The notes under the pieces: model-generated | What the model was told of the DNA's origin: nothing | Databases searched by the model: none | The model's input: only the letters and a program-made list of their open reading frames with translations | Assembly: GCA_032622095.1 (NCBI GenBank) | Contig: CP136064.1 | Location: 43,482,989 to 43,546,988 of the forward strand | Origin: Siphonodentalium dalli | Lineage: Eukaryota; Mollusca; Scaphopoda; Gadilida; Siphonodentaliidae | Reading direction: 5' to 3' | Length of the DNA: 64,000 nt | In this document: piece after piece, positions 11,760 through 23,500 of the stretch | Layout: each line of letters starts with the position of its first letter | Numbering within the stretch: position 1 is the stretch's first letter | Position numbers and translations under genes: made by a program

Positions 11760-12190
11760 TGTAGAAAAATATCTACCAAAAAGCGCACAAGATTAGATAG
11801 CGAATGATACTAAATCGGGGTTCACGATTAGACAGTGATTGGTATTCAATCGCAGTAATACGTGCCTCAAGAGGTTTTGATTATGGACGAAATAACGGAG
11901 AAATTGAATGAGTGTGTTTAAAAACATAACCAACATATCACTGTGTAGGAACTGTTACATAGGAACTAATTTTATTGCCGGTTTTGTGATGGTTCAGGAA
12001 TGATTTCGTTTGTTTCGGTTATTTGATATACTGGAATCGTAATAGCAGGAATACTCACGCAGAATTATATATATATATATATATCTTGAATGTATTAAAC
12101 TGTCATGAAATAACAGAGGCTACATAAGTTCCGTTTTACCGAAAGCTGAACTTTAGATCACAATTAACTCGGAAATAGCGAGATATCGTC
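11760..12190 (+). repeat. Family K repeat, copy 2 (uninterrupted)
   Basis: Uninterrupted counterpart of 8737-9035 plus 9995-10110. A (TA)n tract at about 12067-12084 sits where copy 1 carries the inserted LINE tail. No terminal repeats or coding were recognised, so its class is unknown. Confidence 0.85.
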
Positions 12191-13140
12191 TAATGATCAA
12201 CATTTAAAACCTACTTTGCAGACGTATTGATAAAGATGAATTATATCCGTATGAAAATATAATTGTTAGATTATGACCATTTTACATCAATGGCCACCAT
12301 ATTGGCAGCCATTTTGGTCATCACTTTGAATCAGTTTTGTTTGAAAATCACATACGCACATATATCAACCTTTCAGTTACACTGAGTTATGAATTGAGTC
12401 ATATATACATTAAAGTATGCTTCAAACAAGAATTTCGCCTCTTATATCAACGGAAAACGCCATTTAGGAGTCCATTTTGAAAATTGGCTACCATGGCAAT
12501 CACACGAGACATTGAGCTTGGCATCCTTCTTATTTCTCCTCTCCAAGCATTACTGAAGACATGTGGCAAGTTTGGTGTTTCTACCACCGAATGCACAAAC
12601 ATATCACGAGACAGTCCTATTAAACGTCAAGGTTGAGCTGAAGGCTTATCTATACCATTTTAATGTTGATGTTTCTGATGTCCTTAGGGATGCACGCGAA
12701 ACCGAACACAGTTATGCAAATTCTGGACTAGTAACCATCAGGCCCGTTTCAAGCGACGGATATGTGTCGACTCGAATCTAATACCAGACCCACAATTGTA
12801 TTAAGTGCGTCAAAGGTGCGACGTATCAAACAATTAGATCCGTGTCAGACACAACACAGACAACTCTCCGTCCAATTCAGACGAATCTTCATCGGTGATG
12901 CGTCTGAAATCCGTCCTTGTTTCATAGACGGATTTTTGACGACTCGAATCTAATACATGCTACCAGAAAAGTCGAAAGCTGCCGAATTACCGAATGCAAA
13001 TGATATTCTAATATGATAATGAGGGAGTTCCCCATATCTGCGTAAACATCCACATGACGTGATTTGTGACACGCTCTCATTATTATAAAATCGTAAAGAC
13101 ATATATATGGTATATATAACCATTACATGTACTTAGGTAA
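12191..13140. other. Unassigned interval with a small direct repeat
   Basis: No supported gene. A short direct repeat is seen around GACGGAT...CGACTCGAATCTAATAC, at 12755-12785 and 12925-12957. The phrase ATTGGCAGCCATTTTGG near 12300 resembles other 'GGCCGCCAT' blocks at 7240 and 40215 but is too short to classify. Confidence 0.5.
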
Positions 13141-13147
13141 CATTGTG

Positions 13148-13832
13148 GAAATTGTTATTATTATAAATTATTCTGGTAGTTTGATTTCTGAACCAACAGG
13201 TCATGACTCACATCTTATAATGGATATGGTACCACTGATAATAACTTATATATACCGGTATTCCTTATTATAAGGGATAGGGCGGTAGCCTATGATGTAT
13301 ACTAATTCATATATACCGGTATTCCTTATTATAAAAAAGGGATAGAGTGTGGTAGTCTATGATTTATAATAATTCATATTATACCGGTATGCCTTATAAG
13401 GGATATGGGTAGTACCACTGATTTATAATAAGTCACATATACCGGTACTCCTTATTACAAGGGGTATATATGGGGGTGGTAGTCTCTGATTTATAATAAT
13501 TCATATATACCGGTATTCTTTATTATAACATTATATGTACATGCATGGTATACACATACATGACAATTGGTATGTTATACATATATATTCAAATATAGTA
13601 TAAATTATGGATATGTATGTGCGCGATTGCACGCGAATATATATATATGTGCACATGTATATGATGATGTATATAGTACATATAGGTATATACTATAATA
13701 TAATAGACGCTACAAATCAGTGTTATATTGTTATTATCAGTGGTACCATATCCATTATAAGATGTGAGTCAGTGATATGACCTGTTGGTTCAGAAATCAA
13801 ACTACCAGACTAATTTATAATAATTACAATTT
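13148..13832. mobile_element. Long foldback element, family F, with internal tandem array
   Basis: A left arm at 13148-13245 and a right arm at 13730-13832 are near-complementary over about 100 bp (landmarks TGATTTCTGAACCAACAGGT and ATAATGGATATGGTACCACT, reversed on the right). The loop holds four to five units of a roughly 62-bp repeat (ATATACCGGTATTCCTTATT..., 13250-13520) and then purine/pyrimidine-alternating AT-rich sequence. No coding. No target duplication could be fixed. Confidence 0.85.
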
Positions 13833-13836
13833 CGAA

Positions 13837-14100
13837 GGTAGTGGGTTCGAACCCATGTTCAGACTGATACGCTTCCAAACTATCCGTGAAAGGGCTGGCT
13901 TTTTAAGGATGTCCCCGTAGCCGAGGTGGTTAGGTCGTGGATAAGATCATCACAGTCTGGGCTAGACGAGGTTGGCGCGGGATCGAACCCCGGCATTGAT
14001 GAAAATCGGGACCGGTTTTCAAGCTTGATTTGGTTTGAGGGACATCTCAATGTACCATTCTGATCGACACATGGCCATTTCGATAATAAATGAGAATTTG
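13837..14100 (+). mobile_element. tRNA-derived SINE-like sequence
   Basis: GGTAGTGGGTTCGAACCCA at 13837-13855 looks like a tRNA T-arm with a B box. From 13911 a second tRNA-like unit starts GTCCCCGTAGCCGAGGTGG, holding an A box (13918-13929); a B box, GGGATCGAACCCC, is at 13979-13991. The A-to-B spacing of about 60 bp would suit a tRNA with a long variable arm, but the acceptor stem is poorly closed, so a functional tRNA is unlikely. The downstream body (14000-14100) is unknown. I infer two SINE heads, the first truncated at its 5' side. Confidence 0.5.
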
Positions 14101-14792
14101 TTCAGGCTCACTAAGTTAAGCAAATATGAATCGATGAACTTCTTCACATACTTTATATATATCGCCATGCCTGTATTAGGTATAGGTTATGATAAATAAA
14201 CTAATTGATTTCATTGATTGAGTCACCACGTTAGAGAATGCCTTGCTGTGCATACACATCTTTGTCACATATACATACTGGTAACCCGGGAAATATGTGG
14301 GTATATGGACACTGAACCGTGTTTAATTGGCGAGTGTTGAGTGATTTTCTCCGATTTTCCGATTTCTCCGATGTCATAAAACACGACATCTGTACAACGC
14401 AACAATGTAAACAAACAATCCGACATCATGGTTATTCGCTATACGCCTCAGCGGCGTGTTTCACATCACTTTCAGTGTGGTTATTCGAATTCTGAGGTTG
14501 GAATGTTAACCAATCCGAATGAAGTACATACTTTGGTATTATGTGATTGCATTTTGTTTCGTCGGGCGAGATCATGCACTTCGTGGCTCATATTTCATTA
14601 CTAATTCATAAGAGAAACGTATTTCGGTCCCATGTCGATTCCTTATAAGTTGAGTTTTGTCTTTGTTTGAAATGTTTCGACATGTGGGAAAAAATAACAC
14701 TCCAGCGTTTTAAATAAATTTTTGGTACGATAATATGGACCCCATGTATATCCAATACAATATGTAAAGTGTATGTTCTAAAAAAAACCACT
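14101..14792. other. Unassigned interval
   Basis: No gene, RNA or clear repeat recognised between the SINE-like unit and the minisatellite. Confidence 0.5.
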
Positions 14793-16285
14793 CAACACCG
14801 GGGGAACGCACTGAGGATGACCAGGATTCCACACCGGGGGACCGCACTGAGGATGACCAGGATTCCACACCGGGGACCGCACTGAGGATGACCAGGATTC
14901 CACACCGGGGACCACACTGAGGATGACCAGGATTCCACACCGGGGGACCGCCCTGAGAATGACCAGGATTCCACACCGGGGGACCGCACTGAGGATGACC
15001 AGGATTCCATACTGGTGGACCGCACTGAGGATGACCAGGATGCCACACTGGGGGACCGCCCTGAGGGTGACCAGTATTCCACACCGGGGGACTGCACTGG
15101 GGAGACCAGGATTCCACACCGGGGCCGTACTGAGGATGACCAGGATTCCACACTGGAGCCGTACTGAGGATGACCAGGATTCCACACCGGGGGACCGCAC
15201 TGAGGATGACCAGGATTCCACACCGGGGGAACGTCCTGAGGATGACCAGGATTCCACACATGGGGACCGCACTGAGGAGACCAGGATTCCACAACGGGGG
15301 ACCGCACTGAGGAGACCAGGATTCCACACCGGGCGACCGCACTTAGGGGACCAGGATTCCACACTGGTGGACCGCACTGAGGATGACCAGGATTCCACAC
15401 CGGGTAACCGCACTGAGGATGACCAGGATTCCACACTGGTGGACCGCACTGAGGATGACCAGGAATCCACACCGGGGGTCCGCACTGAGGAGATCAGGAT
15501 TCCACACCGGGGCCGTACTGAGGATGACCAGGATTCCACACCGGGGCCGTACTGAGGATGACCAGGATTCCACACCGATGGACCGCACTGAGGATGACCA
15601 GGATTCCACACCGGGGGACCGCACTGAGGATGACCAGGATTCCACACCGGGGGGACTGCTCTGAGGATGACCAGGATTCCACACCGGTGGACCACACTGA
15701 AGATGACCAGGATTCCACACCGGGGACCGCACTGAGGATGACCAGGATTCCACACCGGGGGACCGCACTGAGGAGACCAGGATTCCACAACGGGGGACCG
15801 CACTGATGAGACCAGGATTCCACATCGGGCGACCGCACTTAGGGGACCAGGATTCCACACAGGGGGGGCCGCACTGAGGATGACCAGGATTCCACACTGG
15901 TGGACCGTACTGAGGATGACCAGGATTCCAAACCGGGGAACCGCAATGAGGATGACCAGGATTCCACACTGGTGGACCGCACTGAGGATGACCAGGATTC
16001 CACACCGGGGGACCGCACTGAGGGGACCAGGTTTCCACATCGGGGCCGTACTGATGATGACCAGGATTCCACACCGGGGCCGTACTGATGATGACCATAA
16101 TCCCACACCGGGGGACCGCACTGTGTATGACCAGGATTCCACACCGGGGCACCGCACTGAGGATGACCAGGATTCCACACCGAGGGACCGCACTGAGGAT
16201 GACCAGGATTCCACACCGGGGGCCGCCCTGAGGATGACCAGGATTCCACACCGGGGAACCGCACTGAGGATGACCAGGATTCGTG
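14793..16285. repeat. GC-rich minisatellite, 36-bp unit, about 41 copies
   Basis: The unit reads GGATGACCAGGATTCCACAC then CGGGGGACCGCACTGA. Variants lose one T (GAGGAGACC) or have ACCGGGGCCGTACTGA, giving 33-36-bp units. Because 36 is a multiple of three, long open frames appear on both strands (up to 478 codons on the minus strand as a 12-residue SVRSPGVESWSS-like repeat), but the shorter variants shift frame repeatedly. These are therefore repeat artefacts and not a gene. A block of variants recurs about 496 bp apart, showing higher-order duplication. GC content contrasts strongly with both flanks. Confidence 0.97.
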
Positions 16286-16399
16286 CTTATTTTGTTCGCG
16301 GTGATCCCCGGTGAACTTGCTTGGGCGGATTAATGATTTAAGCATATTTTATTGTATATCAGTTATATACATGGGGATTGGGACACAAGTGTTGTCAAC

Positions 16400-16582
16400 A
16401 GCGGATTAATATAAGAATCAACATGAGTCACGGATATTGACCAGGGCTCATCAAGAATCGACGAGAACCGCTCAGAATCGCCACAAACAACCGACAACTA
16501 CTTAGAATATTACCGAGAATTTCCGGAAATAACCGAGAATCACCGAGAATCACAGCAAAACACCGACAACTACTTAGAATAG
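16400..16582. repeat. Short interspersed direct repeats
   Basis: CCGACAACTACTTAGAATA occurs at about 16491 and 16562, with CGAGAATCACCGAGAATCAC-type repeats between. It is a local, degenerate tandem structure. Confidence 0.6.
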
Positions 16583-16775
16583 TTTACGCCATTTCGATTT
16601 ATTGTATAACAATATTAACTAATTATTGATTATTGTCTTTAATTGTTCAACTATTAGACCCCCACAATTATGTCAAGTTGTGGTAATTGTTGACCTATGC
16701 AACGCGATTTCCGTCGTATATATAGTGAAGTTTGGATAAAACTGCCACCACGATGATTACACGATAGCGCTAGTT

Positions 16776-17135
16776 CAGCCTGTTCTCCCAAAAACTCGCA
16801 AATTATCTGCTTATAAAGAACTTATTTTAGGTAGATAATTTGCTTATAATCGCCTAATTTTGAGTCGATAATGTGCTGAAAATGTGAGCCTTTTAGTCAC
16901 ATTATCGACTCATAATGATGAAATTCTAAGTCATATTATGTGCGGACAATGACACAAATAAGCCAACCCATGACTTTCAGGTGTAAGCTCTTTACTGTGG
17001 CCCGAACCATAAAACAAAATAACGGATATGAGTCCGCTATATATATCTGCTTAATTCAGAATCAAATAATCACACGATGTACCTATTTCAAATTATAGGT
17101 CGATTATGTGCGATTATGTGCGTATGTTGCATAAA
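16776..17135 (+). repeat. Family A foldback repeat, copy 2
   Basis: It starts CAGCCTGTTCTCCCAAAAAC and has the same central inverted repeat (GAGTCGATAATGTGC and CACATTATCGACTC) and the same right half as 79-440. Confidence 0.8.
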
Positions 17136-17275
17136 TCAAGTTACACATTTTGGCAACGAAATAATGGTCGTATATTTTTCTCAGTTCGAGAAAAACAGCG
17201 GACACGCAATATAACCCACATCGTGTACATTGTATCGTACTGAGGAGAAACATGTATGTCTAGTTCGGACAAAAA

Positions 17276-17400
17276 TGGTGGCCGGATTCGTCATCTCCGT
17301 TTTAAACCTCCGAGTTTAAACCTGGTTTAAACCTACATTGGCGGTCCAGCCAAACCGGGTCTAAGGAGGCGTTTTTGTCGTTCAGTTACCAACTAATTGA
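17276..17400 (+). repeat. Relic terminus of the family M element
   Basis: GGATTCGTCATCTCCGTTTT and a TTTAAACCT-rich block match the left end of the element at 24651-25428 and, as single termini, 46190-46290 (plus) and 49670-49745 (minus). No matching second end was found nearby. Confidence 0.5.
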
Positions 17401-17789
17401 CAACTCGATTGGTGATATGAGCATGCAGTCAAACTACCCTCTTAACTATCGGACCAAAAGACAAACCGATATAATGGTTATTGACATGTCATAAATCATC
17501 GCGAACGCGTGCACGATTTATTCATTGAGAAATAAGTATCGCTCATGGACCATTAATCCGATCTCTTTGTGGGTTTAAATCAATGTGACAAAGGGCATGT
17601 CTCTCAACACGAGCTTCGCGCGCTGTTTATCACTTTGTTTGTGATTGATTTTCTGCAAGATGCTTTACCAGCAAAGATTTGTTTTGTGTATTTACATGTA
17701 TATCTGTATATATTGAAGGGTATAGGAGCTGTATATATGTATGTCCGTTTGTATGTTCGCAACTGTTATAAAACTGATTTAAAAATAAG

Positions 17790-18030
17790 ATAAATTAAAT
17801 TTGTTTTAAATGAAAAAATTGTGTTGTTAAATTGAGTAAGGAGTTGTATCTATCAAGAAACAATATTTAAAATTGATATTAATATTTGTTTGTTTTAAAT
17901 TTAATTAAATTTGTTTTTTATATTAAAATGTTCAAATGATCAAAATGTGCGCAAATGTGATGCAGGCTCCTGTCGCACGAAAGGGTCGAAGGCCCCTCTA
18001 ACGCTGAATAAAGGCTCCATAATCGAGTCA
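17790..18030 (+). repeat. Diverged repeat pair, member 1 (partner 43310-43470)
   Basis: TTAAATTGAGTAAGGAGT, a T-rich stretch, AAATGTGCGC, GAAGGCCCC and CGCTGAATAAAGGCTCC match 43310-43470 in order. It lies just upstream of LINE-1 and could be unrelated genomic repeat or part of its 5' region; the sequence does not decide. Confidence 0.6.
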
Positions 18031-18399
18031 ATCCTGGACCAAGATGTCAGTCAAGTAAAAGCAATTTGCTTATCAGTACACACCAGAAGCGGCATCTGAA
18101 CTGTTTGATGCGGGCAACTATACATCAATGTAATAAATTTTCTGTCATTCAGAAAATCAAAAAGTTCCCAGGTTTGAACTGATGGAATATTATGGGAATT
18201 TATGGGTGGAGCCAGAGTAGAGCTTTGTGGCATGATCTACATCAAAATAAGTTATCAAATTTGACTCATATAGCAATATAAGTTTAGGATTGCAAACTAT
18301 GTGTATTGCATATCTGGTCATGCAGTAGCATCGTTTTGGTGTCAAAATTAAAACGTTGAACCATTCAATTGAATTCGTAGAAAACACCAGTATTTGTGA

Positions 18400-20448
18400 T
18401 TGCCACAAGCCAAAAAAAGAACCCAACAAGATAGTTGTAAAAATTATACTGAAGGAACATGTCCATATCTGAGCAAAGCTCGCGTGCGAATGAATCAACT
18501 GTGGCATGATAACACCAGTCGGCAGCCACCAGTTAGACACGCCCTCACTCGAGATAATTTACAGTTCCACCCAAACGCGGCCGTTGAAAATGAGGCATCC
18601 ACAAACCTTGGGTTCACCCACGCATTCCAGTGCTTTACTGACAGTCTTCAAACTGATGGCAGTCTGGACCAGGACATCAAGTTTTACATAATGCTAATGA
18701 TGGAGTTTATTCATAATACCCCGAACGATGTGTTCGTTGCAAAACTGTTATATTCAACCAAAGAAAATGAGACCAAGCTGGAGGGAATGCGCCAAACGTT
18801 GTTCGCGGAAATTAAGAAGCTGGCAATTTTAGATGTTGCACCAGGCGCAGTGTTAAAACGCAGAATCCAAACTAAAGTTTCAGAGCCTGTTTCCAAGAAA
18901 CTAGGATATGATATATATCAGTTATTCCTGTCCATTCTCGAGGAAAAGGTCGAACACATAACGCCTATAGTCAGCGTTGCACGCAGTGGCAGAACTCAGC
19001 TACCAAATTCGTGGACACCAAAAACTCTAGCCACTGAAAATAGCAAGACAAATCCTAGTGAGTCAGCTAAGCAACCCCAGCAAAAGTAGCATTCGGATGT
19101 GCAGATGGCAGCAAATATCACTCTACTTCAACAGTCACGTGACCAAGTGCAGACACAGATCGATGCCGCGACAGCTGGCATATCAGCGCGTGTGAGTAGA
19201 AATGATGTAATGATGCATGAAATCCTTCACCGACTCCAGTCTGTTGAGAGCACGTCAGAGTCAAACCAACTGGCAATGCAAAGGATTGAGAGTGACCAAT
19301 GTAACGGTGTAGCTAAACTGAAATCGGATATCAAAACTATAAAGCAGGACATATCCACGATCCTTGACAACTGTGAGCAATTTCTAAACAAAATAAACTC
19401 AACAAAAGGTTCTATTGCCTCTCTAAGTGGCAGAATAAAAACAGTCGAGGAATCTCAACATGTCAAACACAAATGTCGACCAAAATCACAGAATACCAGT
19501 GATGAGTGTGATTGTGAACACCGCTGTGCAGAAAACTTGAGAAAGGACATGAAAGAGTTTGTATCACATGTGTATAGTGACCTAAACCGCTTTGCACAAG
19601 TTGCGTGGACTCATATTCACAAGAACGACAAACAGAAACAAAACCCCACAAGCACAAGCGATGACGAACAGAGCTTCGGTGACATTCAGCCTGCATCAAC
19701 GGCCGAAAATCTTTCATCGACACTGCCTTCCCCGTCTAAAATTCAGCCTAGGAAAACGTCAACCCCGACGACCACTACTGTACCCAGCAGTAACTATTGC
19801 CGGACTGCCACCTCTGTGACTGAAACCAAATCGGACAAGAAGGACAACTCTAATAATGTTGCTATGTATTCCCATGAGAACGATTATGTCAATCAACAGC
19901 AAAGCATGAGCGGTCTCGAAGATATATCTTCTGATGACAACTTAGAAGCTTCATCACATCAAACATCCAAGTATGTGACACGTAGTTCTGCGAGCGTTAA
20001 CACAAACCAAAGCGATGATAGACACTCGAATAGACATTCCCACCACACGAAAGCAACACCAGAACGCAGTAACACAGGTGCACATCGTTTCTCTCGCTTC
20101 AAGCAGAAAGATAATGGTCACCCGATCCGAACAAAGAGAATCTTCGTCGGTCACCTGGACGTGAAAGTGGACGCTGACGTTTTGTCTGATTACTTGGATT
20201 AATTCCAAATCCGACATTCAGTTGTTAAAGTATTAAGGGATGGGAGGGACTACTTACCGGTTTCAGCGAGGATTAATGTTCATGTTGACGACTTCGAATT
20301 AGTCATGGAGGAAGGTTTCTGGCCGATTGATGTTGTCTGCAGACATTGGCTCTCCAAAAGATCTTTCGACGATTGGCGACAACCAACGACGAAGAGTTCG
20401 GATCGACATAACAGAGAGCGTTCCTACACACACGGAGCTCATTCATAA
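18400..20448 (+). pseudogene. LINE-1 ORF1 (RNA-binding/coiled-coil protein), two stops
   Basis: One reading frame spans the region but is cut by TAG at 19087-19089 and TAA at 20200-20202. A stop lies immediately upstream at 18397, and the first ATG is at 18490, so the true start may be there or further up if a frameshift exists. The N-terminal third is mixed helical sequence I do not recognise. From about 19108 there is a long Q/L/I-rich coiled coil, then a Ser/Thr/Asn-rich linker. The last roughly 90 codons (from KRIFVGHLD at about 20138) form a conserved domain ending GFWPIDVVCRHW, matched in LINE-2 by GFWPIGAYCRRW and resembling the RRM-like C-terminal domain of LINE ORF1 proteins. Such proteins coat the element RNA for ribonucleoprotein assembly. 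The second stop falls inside this domain, yet the frame stays open to 20448, which argues for recent nonsense changes. Confidence 0.8.
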
Positions 20449-20565
20449 CTGTCAGTGTTGTGTGTGCACACTTTTGATTCGTATTGCACCAAAATGATTA
20501 CCAATTATTGCAATCTTACACGTATAGGCATCACTGCTTTGTTTGTTCCACTAATTTTTCTCACA

Positions 20566-23500
20566 ATGCTGAATATTATAACTTGGAACGCCACTGGGGC
20601 GATGGGAAGCATACCATACATGTGTCAGTTGCTTGCAAAACAGGACGTAGATATATTCGGTATCAGCGAGCACTGGCTTCACAATCATAATATTCATATT
20701 CTCGATACAATTAGTAGCTCATACCGGTATCACGCCGTGTGTGATTTTTCGCAGAGATTACCAATGCAGAGAGGTCGCGATAAGGGTGGAGTTGCAATTT
20801 TTTGGCACATGAAACTGGATAATGCCGTGTCCACCATTCAACTTAATGATGACCGGATATGCGGGATTCAACTCCAACTAGCATCATCAGAATACGTTTA
20901 TATATTCCAGGTATATCTCCCGTCAACCAATTATACTGTCAAATTCTATCAAGAGTACATCGATGCGTTGGACAAATTGATCGATTATTATTCCACAATT
21001 GGAAATGTCATAGTCATGGGTGATTTGAACGGAAATATTCAAAAATCAGATTCCAGAAACCGTAGTTTTTCAAAACTCCTCTCACGCAGAAAAATCATCT
21101 CGGTCAACTATTCAGACCCATGTACTCGTCTGATCGCAACCCATGTTCCTGCAACTGGTGGGTCAGGAACCATAATCGACCATATTTTGATACACAAAAA
21201 TAACCTACCTTTTGTCAAAGAGATAAATGTTCTGGTCGACTCAGCAATCGATTACTCAAATCATAGACCAGTGAAAATATGCATTGACCTCGGTTCTCAT
21301 TATATATGTCACGAAGAACCACGTTGTGTGTTGAACTGGAAGAAATTTATTGCTTCCGATTCATCATTAGAGTGCTATCAACATTGCGTCGAGAATCTGC
21401 TACCCGAAATGCCTATCGTGGATAAAACTACTCTAGATTCATTTTACTCGGGTATCATCGAATCCATAGATTCAGCGTCGACACTTTTCGTACCACATAA
21501 GTCGTTTAAATCACATGTCAAACCTTTTTGGAACGATACCCTAAGCACCTTACATAGAGACATGCGTAGCTTTAGACGCATATGGGTTGCAGAAGGTAGA
21601 CCTAGAGGGTGCGACCATTTGTCTTATTCTTACTACAAAGCTGCCAAATGTGCATTTCGCAAAGAGCTTCGCAAATCGAACTCGAAATTCCTTTCACAAG
21701 AAAATGACGAAATAGACAGAGCTGCCGAAATAAATCAAGAGCAATTTTTTAGACTCTTTAACCGTCGCAAAACTAAACTGAAGGAAGACAACAATAACTT
21801 ATGTGTCGTCAATGGATCTACCCTCAGAAATCCGAATGATATTACAAATGCATGGGCAGATTACTATGCACGCTTATATTCTCCATTGGAATCAAACAAC
21901 TTTGACAATGCTCACTACGAATACGTAAATTCATGTGTTGACAAAATATTATCCAACAATTATAATGATTCTGACTCCAGTTCAACAGACGCACTTCTTC
22001 TCTATCCTGTGTCAGCCAAAGAGGTCGATGGTGTTCTTAAGTCCATGCATATGGGCAAAGCCCCAGGACCTGACATGATTTGTTATGAACACCTCATATA
22101 TGGAGGTAATAAGTTGAGTAATTGTGTGGCTCATGTATTAAGCAAAATGATCGAATTGCAGCACATACCATCAAAAGCAAAAACTGGTTTGATGGTCTCA
22201 TTGTACAAAGGTGGAGACAAGCCGAAAACAAATTTTGATAGCTATCGAGCGATAACTCTTCTTCCCGTTATGTACAAAACATTAGAGAAAATAATTCTAC
22301 GTCGCTTGGAGTGCAACACTCCACGCCTCATCAAAGTGCACCCCTTACAAAACGGATTTCAAAAACATGTAAGCTGTCTCATGTCTTCGTACATATTACA
22401 CGAGAGCATAAACTACACAAAAGAGCAGAGTAGCAAACTGTTTGCCTGTTTTCTAGACGTACACAAAGCCTTTGATACAGTCTGGATAAATGGACTTCTG
22501 TTGAAACTAAACCTTCGTGGATTTCAGGGGAGAATATGGCTCCTACTAAATGAATTTCTCAGTGGGATTACATGCGTTGTCAAACACGCTTCCATACTTT
22601 CGAGATCTATCGAAATCAAGCAAGGTACTAGACAAGGAGCTATACTCTCACCCTTGCTGTACATGATCTATATTGATGATCTGATACATGCACTCGAAGC
22701 TACAAACTTTGGTTTCCGTCTTCTCTCCACGAATTGTTCAGCGCCGACACAAGCTGACGACATGACGTTGCTATCACTTTCCAGTTACGGCCTCCAGCGT
22801 TTATGTGATATATGTTCTATGTACAGTCAAAAATGGCGTTTTATTTATAACCCTAACAAATGTAAGGTAATCGTGTTCAATGAAACACAGAGGCAAAATG
22901 ACACTTTAGACAGATGCTGGAGACTGGGCGCTGGAAACGTATCCGAAACAGACGAAATAACTCATTTAGGTATTCATGTTAGCAAACAAAACTTTGTGAA
23001 AGAGCTCTCTGAGAGAGCTGTTGACAAAATTAGATCAACATTTTTCCTCCTTAGCAATGCTGGTCTGTATGCTGGGGGAATAACCCCGACAAGCTGTGCA
23101 ATCATCTACAAGACGATCGTTTTACCAAAAGGTCTATATGGCTCAGAATTTCTATGTGGCATGTCTGTTTCGGATGCATGTGCTCTGGAAAAGATCCATC
23201 GGTTCTGTCTCAAACGTATACAGAACCTTCCTGTCAGAACGCGGACGGACATAGTTCAAGGTCTCATGGGCATAGGCCCAATCTCCTCGTTCATTGATGC
23301 CCGTAAACTTAGCCTCTTTGGAAGCCTCTGTCGCCTCTCGCCATCGAAGGCTTGCAAAGAGATTTTTGTAAACCGGTTGCACTTGCACTTGTCACATGAA
23401 ATTCCAAACAAGAGCTCGTTCTTTGCAGATATCGAAGACAAATTGAGTTATTACAAATTAAGCCAATATATGGACAGCTTTTCGGAGAACGGATTGTTCC

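Noticed and set aside
13911-14011. Functional tRNA gene
   Set aside because: A and B boxes are present but the acceptor stem does not close properly and a second tRNA-like module lies just upstream, so a SINE is more likely.
14710-16345. Very long open frames on both strands (up to 478 codons) that look like a repeat protein
   Set aside because: They are translations of the 36-bp minisatellite in several phases. Unit length variants switch frame, composition follows the repeat, and there is no unique flanking coding sequence.
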